The notes under the pieces were generated by a model. The model saw only the letters and a program-made list of their open reading frames with translations, ran no database searches and was not told the DNA's origin. A DNA stretch of 64,000 nt from Allium sativum. Its lineage: Eukaryota > Streptophyta > Magnoliopsida > Asparagales > Amaryllidaceae. The stretch's first letter is position 1, and every line of letters begins with the position of its first letter. The DNA lies in the NCBI GenBank assembly GCA_030737875.1, contig CM060912.1, positions 206,535,231 to 206,599,230 of the forward strand, written 5' to 3'. Made by a program: the position numbers and the translations under genes. Below are positions 11,611 through 21,126 of the stretch, one piece after another.

Positions 11611-12464
11611 CGCTAGCTATACATAAACACATCAGTGTTAGAACTCGCAGAAAAGTGACCTGTGCCCCTCGTGTTGGTGATAACTAACATATGCGTGTAG
11701 TGATATGCAAAGGTCAGCAACATAAAGGGAAGTTCGAAACAGTCCAACAAGTTTAGTCCCAGTCTGAATGTATGCTCTATCCTATGTGAAAGGTTCAAAA
11801 CCCTGTTCACACGACTATCGATGTATACATCAATGCTAAGCGAACGGTTACACGATTGATATGTAAATCTGAAGATGGGAAGTTGGGAGGTCAAAGTCAT
11901 AAGCAGGAGAGAAAGGCTCCAACCCATTTCAGAATTCGAAACTTCGAGCCTCAAATTCCGAGTCTTCGAACCCCTCCAGGCTCGAAATTTCGAAACCCTC
12001 AGGGTTCGAAATTTCGAATCCGAGGGGTCGAACATTCGAACCCTCAGGTTCAAAATTTCGAACCCCTCTGGGTTCGAGGACTCGAACATGAAGGTTCAGA
12101 AATTCAAACCTCCCAAGATTTGAAGATTCGAACCCATCTAGGTTCTAAATTTCGAACCTCTTAAGGTTCGAAAATTCAAACCCAAAAGGTTCGAAATTCG
12201 AACCCACGGAGGCTTGAAACTTCGAACCCAGCCGGACTTTGAACCCAGCTAGGTTCGAACTTCTGAATCCCCTCCAGAGATTCGACAGCTCCACCTCTCG
12301 CGTCGACCCCCTCCGGCGATGTCATGGCCCTTCGACCTTCTTCCTCCTCGTTTTCTCGATCCCAACCATTACCTGGTTCGGGTTCGAAATTTTTGGCTTC
12401 GACGCTTTCACAGCAATGGCGGCCAGAGAAGAAAATAATAGAAGGAAGAAAATGAGGGGAGGCC

Positions 12465-12475
12465 TATTTATAAAA
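12465..12475 (-). promoter_or_regulatory. Minus-strand TATA box inside the TTCGAA array
   Basis: The minus strand reads TTTTATAAATA followed by GGCCTCC. It points towards the antisense ORF, whose first ATG is at 11610. TTCGAA units start about 30 bp upstream on the same strand (12506-12720). The long leader of about 850 nt could contain an intron. It is a candidate dedicated promoter for the antisense gene. Confidence 0.45.
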
Positions 12476-12995
12476 GGAAAGGATGTCCCTTCGTATTCCA
12501 AGACAGGTTCGAAATTTTTGAATCTATTAGGTTCGAAAATTCGAACCCCTGGGTTCGAAAATTCGAACCCCTGGGTTCGAAATTTCTTACCTCCAGGGGT
12601 TTGAAAATCCAAACCTCCTGGGTTCGAAATTTCGAACCTCCAGGGTCTCGAAATTTCAAACGCCCTGAGCTTGAAATGGTGAACCTCATGTGGTTCGAAA
12701 GTTCGCACCCTTAGGTTAAAAAAAAAAGCCCCTTCGGGTTCGAGACATTACGCCACGCTCTTTCATGTACGTACTCCGTTCATATGCATACCGACTCCCG
12801 TGTATCCGCGGAGTCGATGCACTGTGGATACTTAGCGACTTAAGTAAGGCGCGGCTCCCAACAATGGCTCATTCGCAACCCAGAGCGAATGAGACAAACA
12901 GCTAATGCTTGTTTTCCTTTGACTTACAGGGGAATCAACAACTCAGCTATTATCTCAACCAACACAAAGCACATCGTGTCGAGACAAGACGTACT

Positions 12996-13007
12996 TTAGG
13001 GGGAAAA
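12996..13007 (+). other. Polypurine tract of element 1
   Basis: TTAGGGGGAAAA lies directly before the LTR start TGTTAACC. It is the expected primer site for plus-strand DNA synthesis and fixes the 3' LTR boundary. Confidence 0.8.
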
Positions 13008-13254
13008 TGTTAACCATCTTTTTGGTTTGGTTCCCAGGAGTACATCAGACACGCTCAACTCAACACATCGCGTGGTGCTAAGGCTGAGAGGGATACCTAG
13101 GAGCGATGGAAATAGGATCGAGAAGGGACCGCGCCGCTCAGAACCTCACAACACCCAGAACAAACTTCCGAACCAAGGCCTCAAATCCTGAAGGGGTCAC
13201 AAGCCCCGAACGCCGGTATCTATGGTCCTTGCGCCCCTCAAGAGGCGGACTTCG

Positions 13255-13375
13255 CACCGAAGAGGGTACGAAATTTCGTACCCAGCAGGTGCGAAATTTC
13301 ACACCCAGCAGGTGCGAAACTTTGCACCCAGCAGGTGCGAAACATCGAACCCAGCAGGTGTGAAATTTGCGCAGG
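13255..13375. repeat. CAGCAGGTGCGAAA tandem array with a 20-bp palindrome in the LTR of element 1
   Basis: About four units with a period near 25 bp share CCCAGCAGGTGCGAAA. The first unit contains the perfect palindrome GGGTACGAAATTTCGTACCC (13264-13283). The array ends about 80 bp upstream of the TATA box at 13455. Confidence 0.75.
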
Positions 13376-13454
13376 TGCAGGTGGCTGGTGCGAATTTCTG
13401 CATGTGGTCCCCCATTCTTACCTACTCTTACCTAATCCTACCTAACCACTCTTC

Positions 13455-13463
13455 TATAAATAG
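13455..13463 (+). promoter_or_regulatory. TATA box of the element 1 LTR
   Basis: TATAAATAG, followed by a short leader-like stretch. It is well placed between the repeat array (U3) and the conserved GGACGTAGG...GAACCACT block (R/U5). Confidence 0.6.
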
Positions 13464-13836
13464 CCCATAGCCTCACACTTCAAAGAGGTTGGATTTCTAT
13501 CACTTGGGACCTCCATAGAGCTTCATAAGCCTCATTAATGGCATCTCCTATTTGAGGAAGAAGAAGGATTAAATATCCTTTTTCCCAAATACTTAGCATA
13601 TGACAATTATGAAAGTGAATGTAATGAGATTTCATGAACATGCCTTTACTTTATAATTCTTGATTGATTAATAATATTCCAATACCTTTCCAAAGTGGAC
13701 GTAGGACTTCGCCGAGGCTGAACCACTGTAAATTCTTTGTATCATTTGCCGCTTTCTTTTACTTAGTCTTGCGGCCAAAACTATAATTCCTAATAATAGG
13801 AATCTTTGGTGTTTACAACATTTTTTGCCGTCAACA

Positions 13837-14563
13837 CATACATTTAAAGCGCCACACGTCTTCTTCACCCGTTACCAGACTAACCCATTTGAATTACTTC
13901 ATGCTACAACACGATCTACCCATTCTGTTATGTTATAAAAACATGTCCCAAGCTTTATTTGTTTGATTCAAATGCTCCCTGCTCGACCATACAAGTCTGC
14001 CTGACCAAGACTTCAATGAATGACTAGGTTATGATGAACGACCAGGGTACACGTGCTCCTTCATTTGTTTTGGTAAACAAAAAATATTGGAATGCCATTT
14101 ACGTGCATGCCATCTACTTTATATTCCCATTTGTTTTCTTGCGTTTATGGGAAAGGATGTTATCACCAATTTTGTCTCATTCAAATATGGGATCAAATAT
14201 TGCAGAAATGTCATGGGAATGTAAATCACGAATATGCCATTGTGCTTGTATATTGCAGTTCCGCTTGTAATGTACGGCTCATGTCATTTGAAGGTGTCCG
14301 GTCCTGTATTAATACCCCATGCAACGTGAAGGCCGCATATATTTATACTTTGCATTATTATGACCGACCGCTTGTATGAAGAGCGATTTGATGTTTATTA
14401 AAGCCAACTAACCCGAACAGCCAAGTTCGACTCATTTTTATAGACCGACATGGTGAAGGCGCTCGAGTCACAGTGTTCGACCCGAGGTGCTCGATTGTCC
14501 AGTGTTCGATCCAGGGTGCTCGACTGTCCAGTGCTCGGCCCGTGGACCGCGTTGTTTTAAACA
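13837..14563 (-). repeat. Partial 3' LTR of element D
   Basis: It aligns by eye almost base for base with 18624-19350, for example the shared word TTTAAAGCGCC and the TCGA-rich stretch GTGCTCGACTGTC near the right end. The missing portion would lie on the far side of element 1, outside this window or lost. Confidence 0.8.
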
Positions 14564-15950
14564 AGCAACTGCATGATTTTGGACTTATACTTCACCATCG
14601 ATCGTCCATATCGATAGCGGATTAGCCAATCATTTAAAAATAACTTATAAAGAATTTTATTTTGAATTGGATAAAGTGTTTGCACTGGATTGTTTAATTC
14701 GATGGTTTATAGCTTGCCGAATACTGTTTGCACAAACACAATATTCTAATTCAAATTCGCATTTACGCTTAGAAACAACTAATCGACTTAAGCCGACTGT
14801 GAATTTCGGGCGCCATTGGTCTATTTGACCCAAAAGATAGAATATGTCATTTCCATTTGGGAAATGTGTGTTTGTGATTTATTTTCTGCTTCCTCTTTGA
14901 GAAGCCTTGATATCCATGCCCCTTGTTTAGGAGAAATTCTAATCTTCAATGTGGGAATAAAGTTTAATAGCTCAATGCTTGTTGTGTCAATCAGTTTTGT
15001 CATCGGAAATTCTGTTGGATACCCCATGTTTTGGGGAGGCTATTATAATCCAATGTTCTTCTTCTCCTATCGAATGAATCAATCATTACAGAGTTCATCG
15101 AGCATTGTTGGTTTCTCCTGTGGAGAAGTTGATTTCTCTATGGGAAGTATTTTTATCTTCGTGCCCCTGCTAAGGGGGGCTCTATTTTGTAATTTCGTCT
15201 CCGCTATGGGAGATCGAAATTTTCCTTGCTATGAAGGGACTTGCCTCTACTATGGGAGGACAATATTTCTGTTTATAATTTCGTCTCTACTATGGGAGAT
15301 CGAAAATTTTCCCCTGCTATGGAGGGACTTGCCTCTACTATAGGAGGGCAAGATTTTGATTTATAATTTTGTCTCTACTATAGGAGATCGAAATTTTCCC
15401 TTTCTATAGAGGGACTTGCCTCTACTATGGGAGGACAAGATTTTGATTTATTTGGAGTCGTTCAACAAGATGAGGACCATTCGTTGTGTCAGATACATTT
15501 ATATATGGTAAGCGATCACAGCCGGACTGAGAAGCTCTCTTACCAGAACTTTCCATTCGCTTGCTTCATTCTCCACCGTTTGATTTTCGGCAATTCCCCT
15601 CGCAGTGCTTTTCGTTGTTGCATTTATGCGTGTTGATGTTCTTTGCACTTGACGCTTGAGTTGGTGCTACGGGGATTGCTATATTGCATCTGGTTTTGAG
15701 GGAGCAAGTGTTCACTGGTTTGCCTGTAATAAGGAATTATCTTTTAGCGAATTTATTGAAAATGTTGCAAGTAAGAGATTCATTCAGGCAAGTATGCTTT
15801 TAATCGCAAAGCCAATGTTTAGTGCATCACTTGCATATTATTACAGACTATTCACAAGAAGTTTTGAATATAACAGAAAGTAAACCAAGAAGTAAAGCAT
15901 GAATTAAGCAGGAAAAAGAGCATGAAGTAAAGCAGTGGCAATGTTGATCG
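14564..15950 (-). other. 3' non-coding region of element D with 87-bp tandem repeats
   Basis: No supportable ORF; apparent ORFs are low-complexity readings of the repeats. Three copies of an approximately 87-bp unit begin at 15190, 15276 and 15364. They share TAATTTCGTCTC and TATGGGAGATCGAAA followed by GGGACTTGCCTCTACTAT, and each is built of two related half-units. This position (3' of gag, before the 3' LTR on the minus strand) matches the tandem-repeat zone of other Tat elements. Confidence 0.7.
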
Positions 15951-15992
15951 CTTATTCTGAGCCATTGAAATTGGAGCACCAATCACTGATCC

Positions 15993-17649
15993 CTAGTTGA
16001 TTATCGACCTTGGATTGGTTAGAGCAGGAGCTCTGTTGTTTGGTCCGGACTGGTCATTTGATGCCCCTTGCCTCTGGGAAGTCGTAGAAGGATTTGTATT
16101 CTGAGGATTTTTGACATATTGTTGTAGATGGTTATTCTTGATCAGCTCTTCAATCAACGATTTCAGATGCCTGCATTCGTTGGTGTTGTGGCCTGGCTGA
16201 TTATGGAACTGACAGAATTTCCCTGATTTAGCTGCACCGTCTGATATCCTTAACGGTCGGGGTTCTAGATAATCCACTGCGTCCTTTGTGGCAGAGTAGA
16301 TGTTCTCAGGAGTGTCATTGAGTGGAGTTAGCTCTAACGATTCATGAGGCGAAACTTTTTATTAGCTTTGTTGCCGTTCTCATCATTGGCTCATTTCAGC
16401 CCTTGAGTTTTCTTCTGGTTAGATTGGATAGTTGCGCTTTTGGGAGCTTTAAGAAGTTGGTTACCACCAGTGATCTAAAGAGGTATAGGATCATCCTCCA
16501 CTCTCATGTACTCCTCTGCTTTCTTATAGAACTTGTCAAGCGTATTTGGTTCCTTCATTTTTATCCACCTCTCGAATTCGCTTATTTTGTCTATAGCGTC
16601 GAGTAAGGCCATGAGAATTATGCGTGGCTCTGGATTTCTAACTTCAGACAAGGCAACATTGAATCGATTGAGAAAGGCTTTAACAGTTTCCCCTGGCTCC
16701 TGCTTCATGGCTGAGAGCGTTATAGCATCCTTGGCTTTGGTGGCATACAAGCAGAACTGCTCCTTGAATCTTTTAGTCAGGTCAGAGAACCGATGTTCGA
16801 ATTTGGGAGGTAGTTTTGTAAACCATAATGACACGACACCCTCTAAGTAAAGAGGAAAGTATATGCATCTCATCTCGTCAGTTGCTTTAGCCGCACTCAT
16901 ATGCCACTCATATTTGAACGGGAAGTAGTTAGGATCAACAACGCCGTTGTACGGAGGCAAAGTTCGAGGACTGAACTTCCTTGGACACTCTGCTTCAAGG
17001 ATTCTTTTGGTGAACGGAGTTCTATTAGGAGAGAATTCCCATTCTCTTTCTTCGTCTTTGCTAGCCTAATTCTTCTTCATGATTTGCTCTATCATGTCGG
17101 AGATGTATTCTTCAGTGTTATGTTGTTTCGCAAAGCCGAGCTCTTTTCTGAACGTTCGTCTAGGCATGCGGTCTTGATTAGAGAGCTTAGCTAGTTTACC
17201 TTCTTGGCGAAGAGGTTCCCCCGTGGCGGGAGTAGTACCCTTTCGAGCATTAACTTCGGAATGATTCATAGCTTTTGCTTTTGGTTTTTCGACATTAGCT
17301 TTGTCCTTGTCACTCAACCAATCATAATTGTCTTCCATGTTGTCGTTATGACCATGGTTAGAAGCAGACAAGTGTAATTCTCTTCGATATCAACATGGAC
17401 TTTTGGAGGGGTTAGATTTGGTTGAGCATTAAGGACGACATCGAGTTTCTCCATTATAACTTTAGTAGAAGCATCCATTCGTTGGTTCACGTTGGCAATA
17501 ACATCGTTTAATTCATTCTTCGTGACATCGGCTCCACCAGCAGAATTCTCACCGATTTCAAAGCAATTAGTAGGTGGAGTAACTTCATTGTTAGCAATCT
17601 CGTCATTTCCTCCAAAGGTTTTGCTTATGGTCTTCTTAGATTTAGTCAT
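15993..17649 (-). pseudogene. Tat-like gag of element D
   Basis: Minus-strand segments: 17649-17314 and 17371-17066 (N-terminal, asparagine- and lysine-rich, joined by a frameshift near 17340), 16960-16475 (capsid core) and 16277-15993 (C-terminal). The core shows PPYNGVVDPNYF, SLWFTKLPP and a FKEQFCLYATKAKDAITLSA stretch, all typical of Retrotrans_gag. The tail has CQFHNQPGHNTNEC, the degenerate zinc knuckle of Tat gags. After it, where protease should begin, the coding signal stops. The gag is less decayed than that of element 1. Confidence 0.8.
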
Positions 17650-17732
17650 TATGTTGGAAAAGGAAGTGGTTTAGAGATTTAATGCAAGGCCTTCAACCTT
17701 GTTAGAGAGTGTGAGAGAAGGAAGGCGAATGC

Positions 17733-17753
17733 GACCCCACGAGGGGCGCCAAA
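17733..17753 (-). other. Primer binding site of element D
   Basis: On the minus strand TTTGGCGCCCCTCGTGGG directly follows the LTR end. A TGGCGCC-type site after a 2-bp gap is usual in Tat-like elements. The cognate tRNA was not determined. Confidence 0.55.
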
Positions 17754-19350
17754 TGTTTGAATCAAAAATTGGTTCAAACACCAAGGGTGTGAAATCACAC
17801 TTTACCAAATGGTATGCAAAATGAAGATGGGGTCCATAAATACAAATACAAATACAAGTAAAAAGCGGGAAAAAGCAAGTAAGAGGCACGGGGTTTTTAT
17901 AGTGGTTCGATCTTAGAAAAGATATACATCCACTTTTGAAATGCTTTTCACTATCATGGATAGAATTACATATAGCATCATCTCAAGAATCTCATTCATT
18001 ACACTTGATCACTCTTTAGAATGATTCTCTACTTTTCGCTCTCTTTTCACTTTAGATCTCACTTGATTTCGAGAAGGAACGTATTAGATCTTTTGATTAG
18101 ATTAATTTTCTTGGTTCCATTATGAAAATGGTGTTAGATTTGGACTTTAAAGAGAAGAAATGATGATTGGAGATCACTTGGAAGGAGAATCAATGGTGTT
18201 CAGAGAAGATGAGATCCACTTCATGTAGGAGGAAGAAGGAGAGAGCTTTTGTAGCCATTAACGGAGCTTGAGAAGCTTTAGAATGGTGGAGGAATGATTT
18301 GGGCAGCTCTTCGGGGTAGAGGAATCGGTCCCTTGAAGTGTGGTCAAATGGGATATTTATAGGAGAGTTTTGGACCAGGTGGCAATCTTGTAATTTCGGT
18401 GAACTGGGTATGGGTCGCACGCACCTGTATTTACAGAAATGCCATATAACGCGTTGACCATCCTTACTATGTTGCCACATGGCCATTGGTTTCACCCTCC
18501 ACTCACATTTGTAGGACCAAGATTCTTTAACACGCCATTTACTTTAATATAAACACGCTCGTTCACATTAGAGTTGCTCAACCGAACTATATGGTTTTTC
18601 TCGACCGAACTTTGGTGAACGACCATACGTTTAAAGCGCCATGCGTCGTCTTCACATGTTATCAGACTAACCCATTTGAACTACTTCATGCTACAGCACG
18701 ATCTACCCATTCTATTATGTTATAAAAACATATCCCCAAGCTTCATGTGTTTGATTCGAATGCTTCCTGCCCGATCATACAAGTCTGCCTGACTAGGACT
18801 TCAATGAACGAATAAGTTATGATGAACGACTAGGGTACACGTGCTCCATCACTTGTTTTGGTAAACAAAAAATATTGGAATGGTATTTACGTGTGTTCTA
18901 TCTACTTTATATTCCCATTTGTTTTCTTGCGTTTATGGGAAAGGATGCTATCACCAATTTTGTCTCATTCAAATATGGGATCAAATATTGCAGAAATGCC
19001 ATGGGAATGTAAATCACGAATATGCCATTGTGCTTGTATTTTGCAGTTCCGCTTGTAATGTACGGCTCATGTCATTTGAAGGTGCCAGGTCCTCTATTAA
19101 TATCCCATGCAACGTGAAGGCCGCATATATTTATACTTTGCATTATTATGACCGACCGCTTGTATGAAGAGCGATTTGATGTTTATTAAAGCCAACTAAC
19201 CCGAACAGCCAAGTTCGACTCATTTTTATAGACCGACTTGGTGAAGGCGCTCGAGTCACAGTGTTCGACCCGAGGTGCTCGGCTGTCCAGTGCTCGATCA
19301 AGGGTGCTCGACTGTCTAGTGCTCGGCCCGCGGACCGCATTGTTTTAACG
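17754..19350 (-). repeat. 5' LTR of element D
   Basis: On the plus strand it begins TGTTTGAATC and ends near TGTTTTAACG. The left copy ends TGTTTTAAACA, restoring TGTTT/AAACA termini. It has a minus-strand TATA box at 18351-18363. The inverted GAACCACTATAAA block lies near 17900-17935. A TCGA-rich repeat stretch (about 19250-19330) sits about 900 bp upstream of the TATA box. Confidence 0.75.
18351..18363 (-). promoter_or_regulatory. TATA box of the element D LTR
   Basis: The minus strand reads CCTATAAATATCC. It is positioned between the TCGA-rich upstream part and the conserved R/U5 block. Confidence 0.5.
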
Positions 19351-19585
19351 GGGTTAACAGAATGGTAAAGAATTTTGTGCTTAGAAGGTAAAAAGAAATA
19401 TGAAAAGAAAAATAAATCTATTACTACGTTAAATCTAAAATGATACTTACTAATTAGAGTTCGCGCTGATAACATATTATAAAAGTACACAAATGAGAAG
19501 CCATTAAAGAAGGAGAGGATGGAAATTTTATTCATTGTAGATTGGTACATCCATTTCCATTAGAAAAGTTTATATATATACATAC

Positions 19586-19621
<36 letters not shown>

Positions 19622-21126
19622 GAACTTTGGAGCTTAAGTTATAACATATCCTATAATGTGGGATTAAAATAATAGTACTGAAGCATATTCACTATTACAT
19701 ATTGTAGCACAATCAAATATTATACATTTGTATCAATTGATTAATGTATACTTTGAAAAATAAAAATTTAACATTTTCGTTAAACATATTAACTAAGAGT
19801 ATAATTATTTTAAAAAAAACTTACTGTGAAGAACAAATCTAGGGAATTCAAAATGCACACTCCTACCGAACCACCGCTTTAAGCCAGTCTCTCGCAGATG
19901 TAGTTTCTGATTCTGTGGTTTTCATTCTTATTCAATGGATTATTACATGCATTTGCAAATAACAAGTCGCTAATGTGTAGCTGTTAAATATAGAACCCAC
20001 TCCATGTGTTGGGAAGCTGGGAAACCTTACCAACCTCACTAAAGTTGTGGATAATTTAACTATATTTCAAATTTGCAAAATAAAAAAATCACTTATTATT
20101 GATTCTAATTTCATTCTTAGCAAACATAAATTTTCCAGTTCTGAATTTGTCTTCCAAAAACCCGTCTTTTCCTCAATCTACATCATGACTTGCCCTTTCC
20201 TCTCGATCGATTCCCTGATTCCCTAATTCCCTCTAGTTTCTAAATGCAATGGCCCATTTAGTCAACCACCTGTCTCTGACTCATGATTCTATTGTGGGTT
20301 TCGACTTGTTTTGTGCTGGTGGTTTGAACTCGGTGTGGATTGCTTTGGGTGCGCAACAATGTTTGATTGTTGGGATGATTCATGATTCATCTTACTTAAC
20401 TCTTGGTACGTCTTGCTTCATAATCGACTGAGGTGGTTGTTCTGTTTCTGGCTCGGTGAACTATTGTGTAAGTATCTTGGCATTTCCAGTTTTGGGGAAG
20501 ATTGTATTGGTTCGTTTTCTGCTACCTGATATTCATTGTGTGTCTGGGTTTTGTCTTGCTAGGTTCGATTGTGATCTCTTGGTATTGTATAGAGTAGAAA
20601 ACATGTTGTTTGTGTGTGCTTTTGGGTTTTTTTTATTGGTTTTTGGAGATGTAATATGGACATGGAATGTCATGGATGTTACTTGATGCTATCATATTTT
20701 TGTATTTGGGTACTGGTGTGCTAGTGATGTTGCCTTCACTGTGCATATAATAACACAGGTGAAGCTTTATAGATCTCGACATTGCTTCTTTAGATGGTGA
20801 AGTTACTTTTTCCTTCCTTGCCCACTTTCAATCTATTCCGTACAACCTATGGTGATCCATGATATGTCAAATCGGTTGTGCAATGGCTAGAGTGATGTCA
20901 TAGTGTGATGCTACAACAATTTTTATCTTTGTTCGTGGCTCAAAATGGAGACCTGTTGTTTGGGCCACTCATGGTAGTTGTCTTGTACAGCACTGCAAGT
21001 GGCATACATATGTGAGTACTTGTTGTAGAAGTGTAACTAACATTTACTCTTTTATGTAACCCACTCACTGCATGGAAATGTGTTTTAACAGTAGTCTAGT
21101 ATATATTTTAGCTCCTGTACTATAAT
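19351..21126. other. AT-rich unassigned DNA between elements D and B
   Basis: No convincing gene. A (CATA)n/(TA)n microsatellite lies at 19570-19621. A T/G-rich plus-strand stretch at 20100-20700 contains a 60-codon ORF (20249-20431) and another ORF of 76 codons (20456-20686), without recognisable domains. The stretch could be a decayed 5' UTR or intron, but no family was recognised. Confidence 0.4.
19570..19621. repeat. (TA)n-(CATA)n-(TA)n microsatellite
   Basis: A TA run, then about five CATA units, then a second TA run of about 24 bp. Simple-sequence repeat in AT-rich DNA. Confidence 0.9.

Larger units (their letters stand above)
11611..13007. repeat. TTCGAA palindrome array in the 3' region of element 1
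   Basis: From about 11930 to 12720 the sequence is dominated by GGTTCGAA...TTCGAACC words at intervals of roughly 25-35 bp. The perfect 18-bp palindrome GGTTCGAAATTTCGAACC occurs at about 12620-12640, with near copies throughout. Many units contain GAA-NN-TTC. Variants replace one or two bases, so this is an old or diverging array. The part from 12270 to 12480 has fewer copies and holds a minus-strand TATA box. Tandem repeats between integrase and 3' LTR are a known, hypervariable feature of Tat elements. Confidence 0.8.
1335..13836 (+). mobile_element. Element 1: Ty3/gypsy Tat-clade retrotransposon, 5' truncated, with 3' LTR
   Basis: The order is gag, protease, RT, RNase H, second RNase H, integrase, a long 3' region with an antisense ORF, a palindromic repeat array, a polypurine tract and the 3' LTR. 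The second RNase H and the long 3' region with an extra ORF are hallmarks of the Tat clade. The 5' LTR and leader are missing, because a chromovirus-like LTR abuts gag at 1334. The right end (GTCAACA at 13830-13836) is followed by CATAC. The same word occupies the matching position of the right LTR of element D (18624-18628), which supports insertion of element 1 into the left LTR of element D. Confidence 0.85.
13008..13836 (+). repeat. 3' LTR of element 1
   Basis: It starts TGTTAACC after the polypurine tract and ends GTCAACA, so the termini are inverted. It contains a repeat array (13255-13375) and a TATA box (13455-13463). It also has the block GGACGTAGG...GAACCACTGTAAA (about 13698-13733), which recurs in the other Tat-type LTRs of this window (37939, 60362, and inverted at 17900-17935). 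The expected duplicate at the 5' end is not in the window. Confidence 0.8.
13837..19350 (-). mobile_element. Element D: gag-only Tat-like retrotransposon on the minus strand
   Basis: The right LTR (17754-19350) and a partial left LTR (13837-14563) are close copies. They flank gag fragments on the minus strand (17649 to 15993), a tandem array (15190-15450) and little else. No protease, RT, RNase H or integrase signal is visible between the LTRs, and the internal region is only about 3.2 kb. The left LTR lacks the part homologous to 17754-18623, because element 1 is inserted there. The boundary at 14563 is weak: the left copy ends TTTTAAACA, the right copy TTTTAACG, and no clear polypurine tract adjoins it. 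Confidence 0.7.

Noticed and set aside
11856..12708. ORFs on both strands across the TTCGAA array
   Set aside because: Peptides such as repeated SKFRT/NFEP arise from the palindromic repeats themselves and mirror each other on both strands.
14816..15343. Plus-strand ORF of 175 codons
   Set aside because: Lies on the strand opposite to element D and its C-terminal half simply repeats the tandem units.
15170..15450. Short spaced repeats that could suggest a CRISPR array
   Set aside because: Only three units of about 87 bp with no unique spacers, in a plant retroelement.
20249..20686. Two ORFs with hydrophobic residues between elements D and B
   Set aside because: Short, no recognised domain and no neighbouring gene structure; kept only as unassigned DNA.
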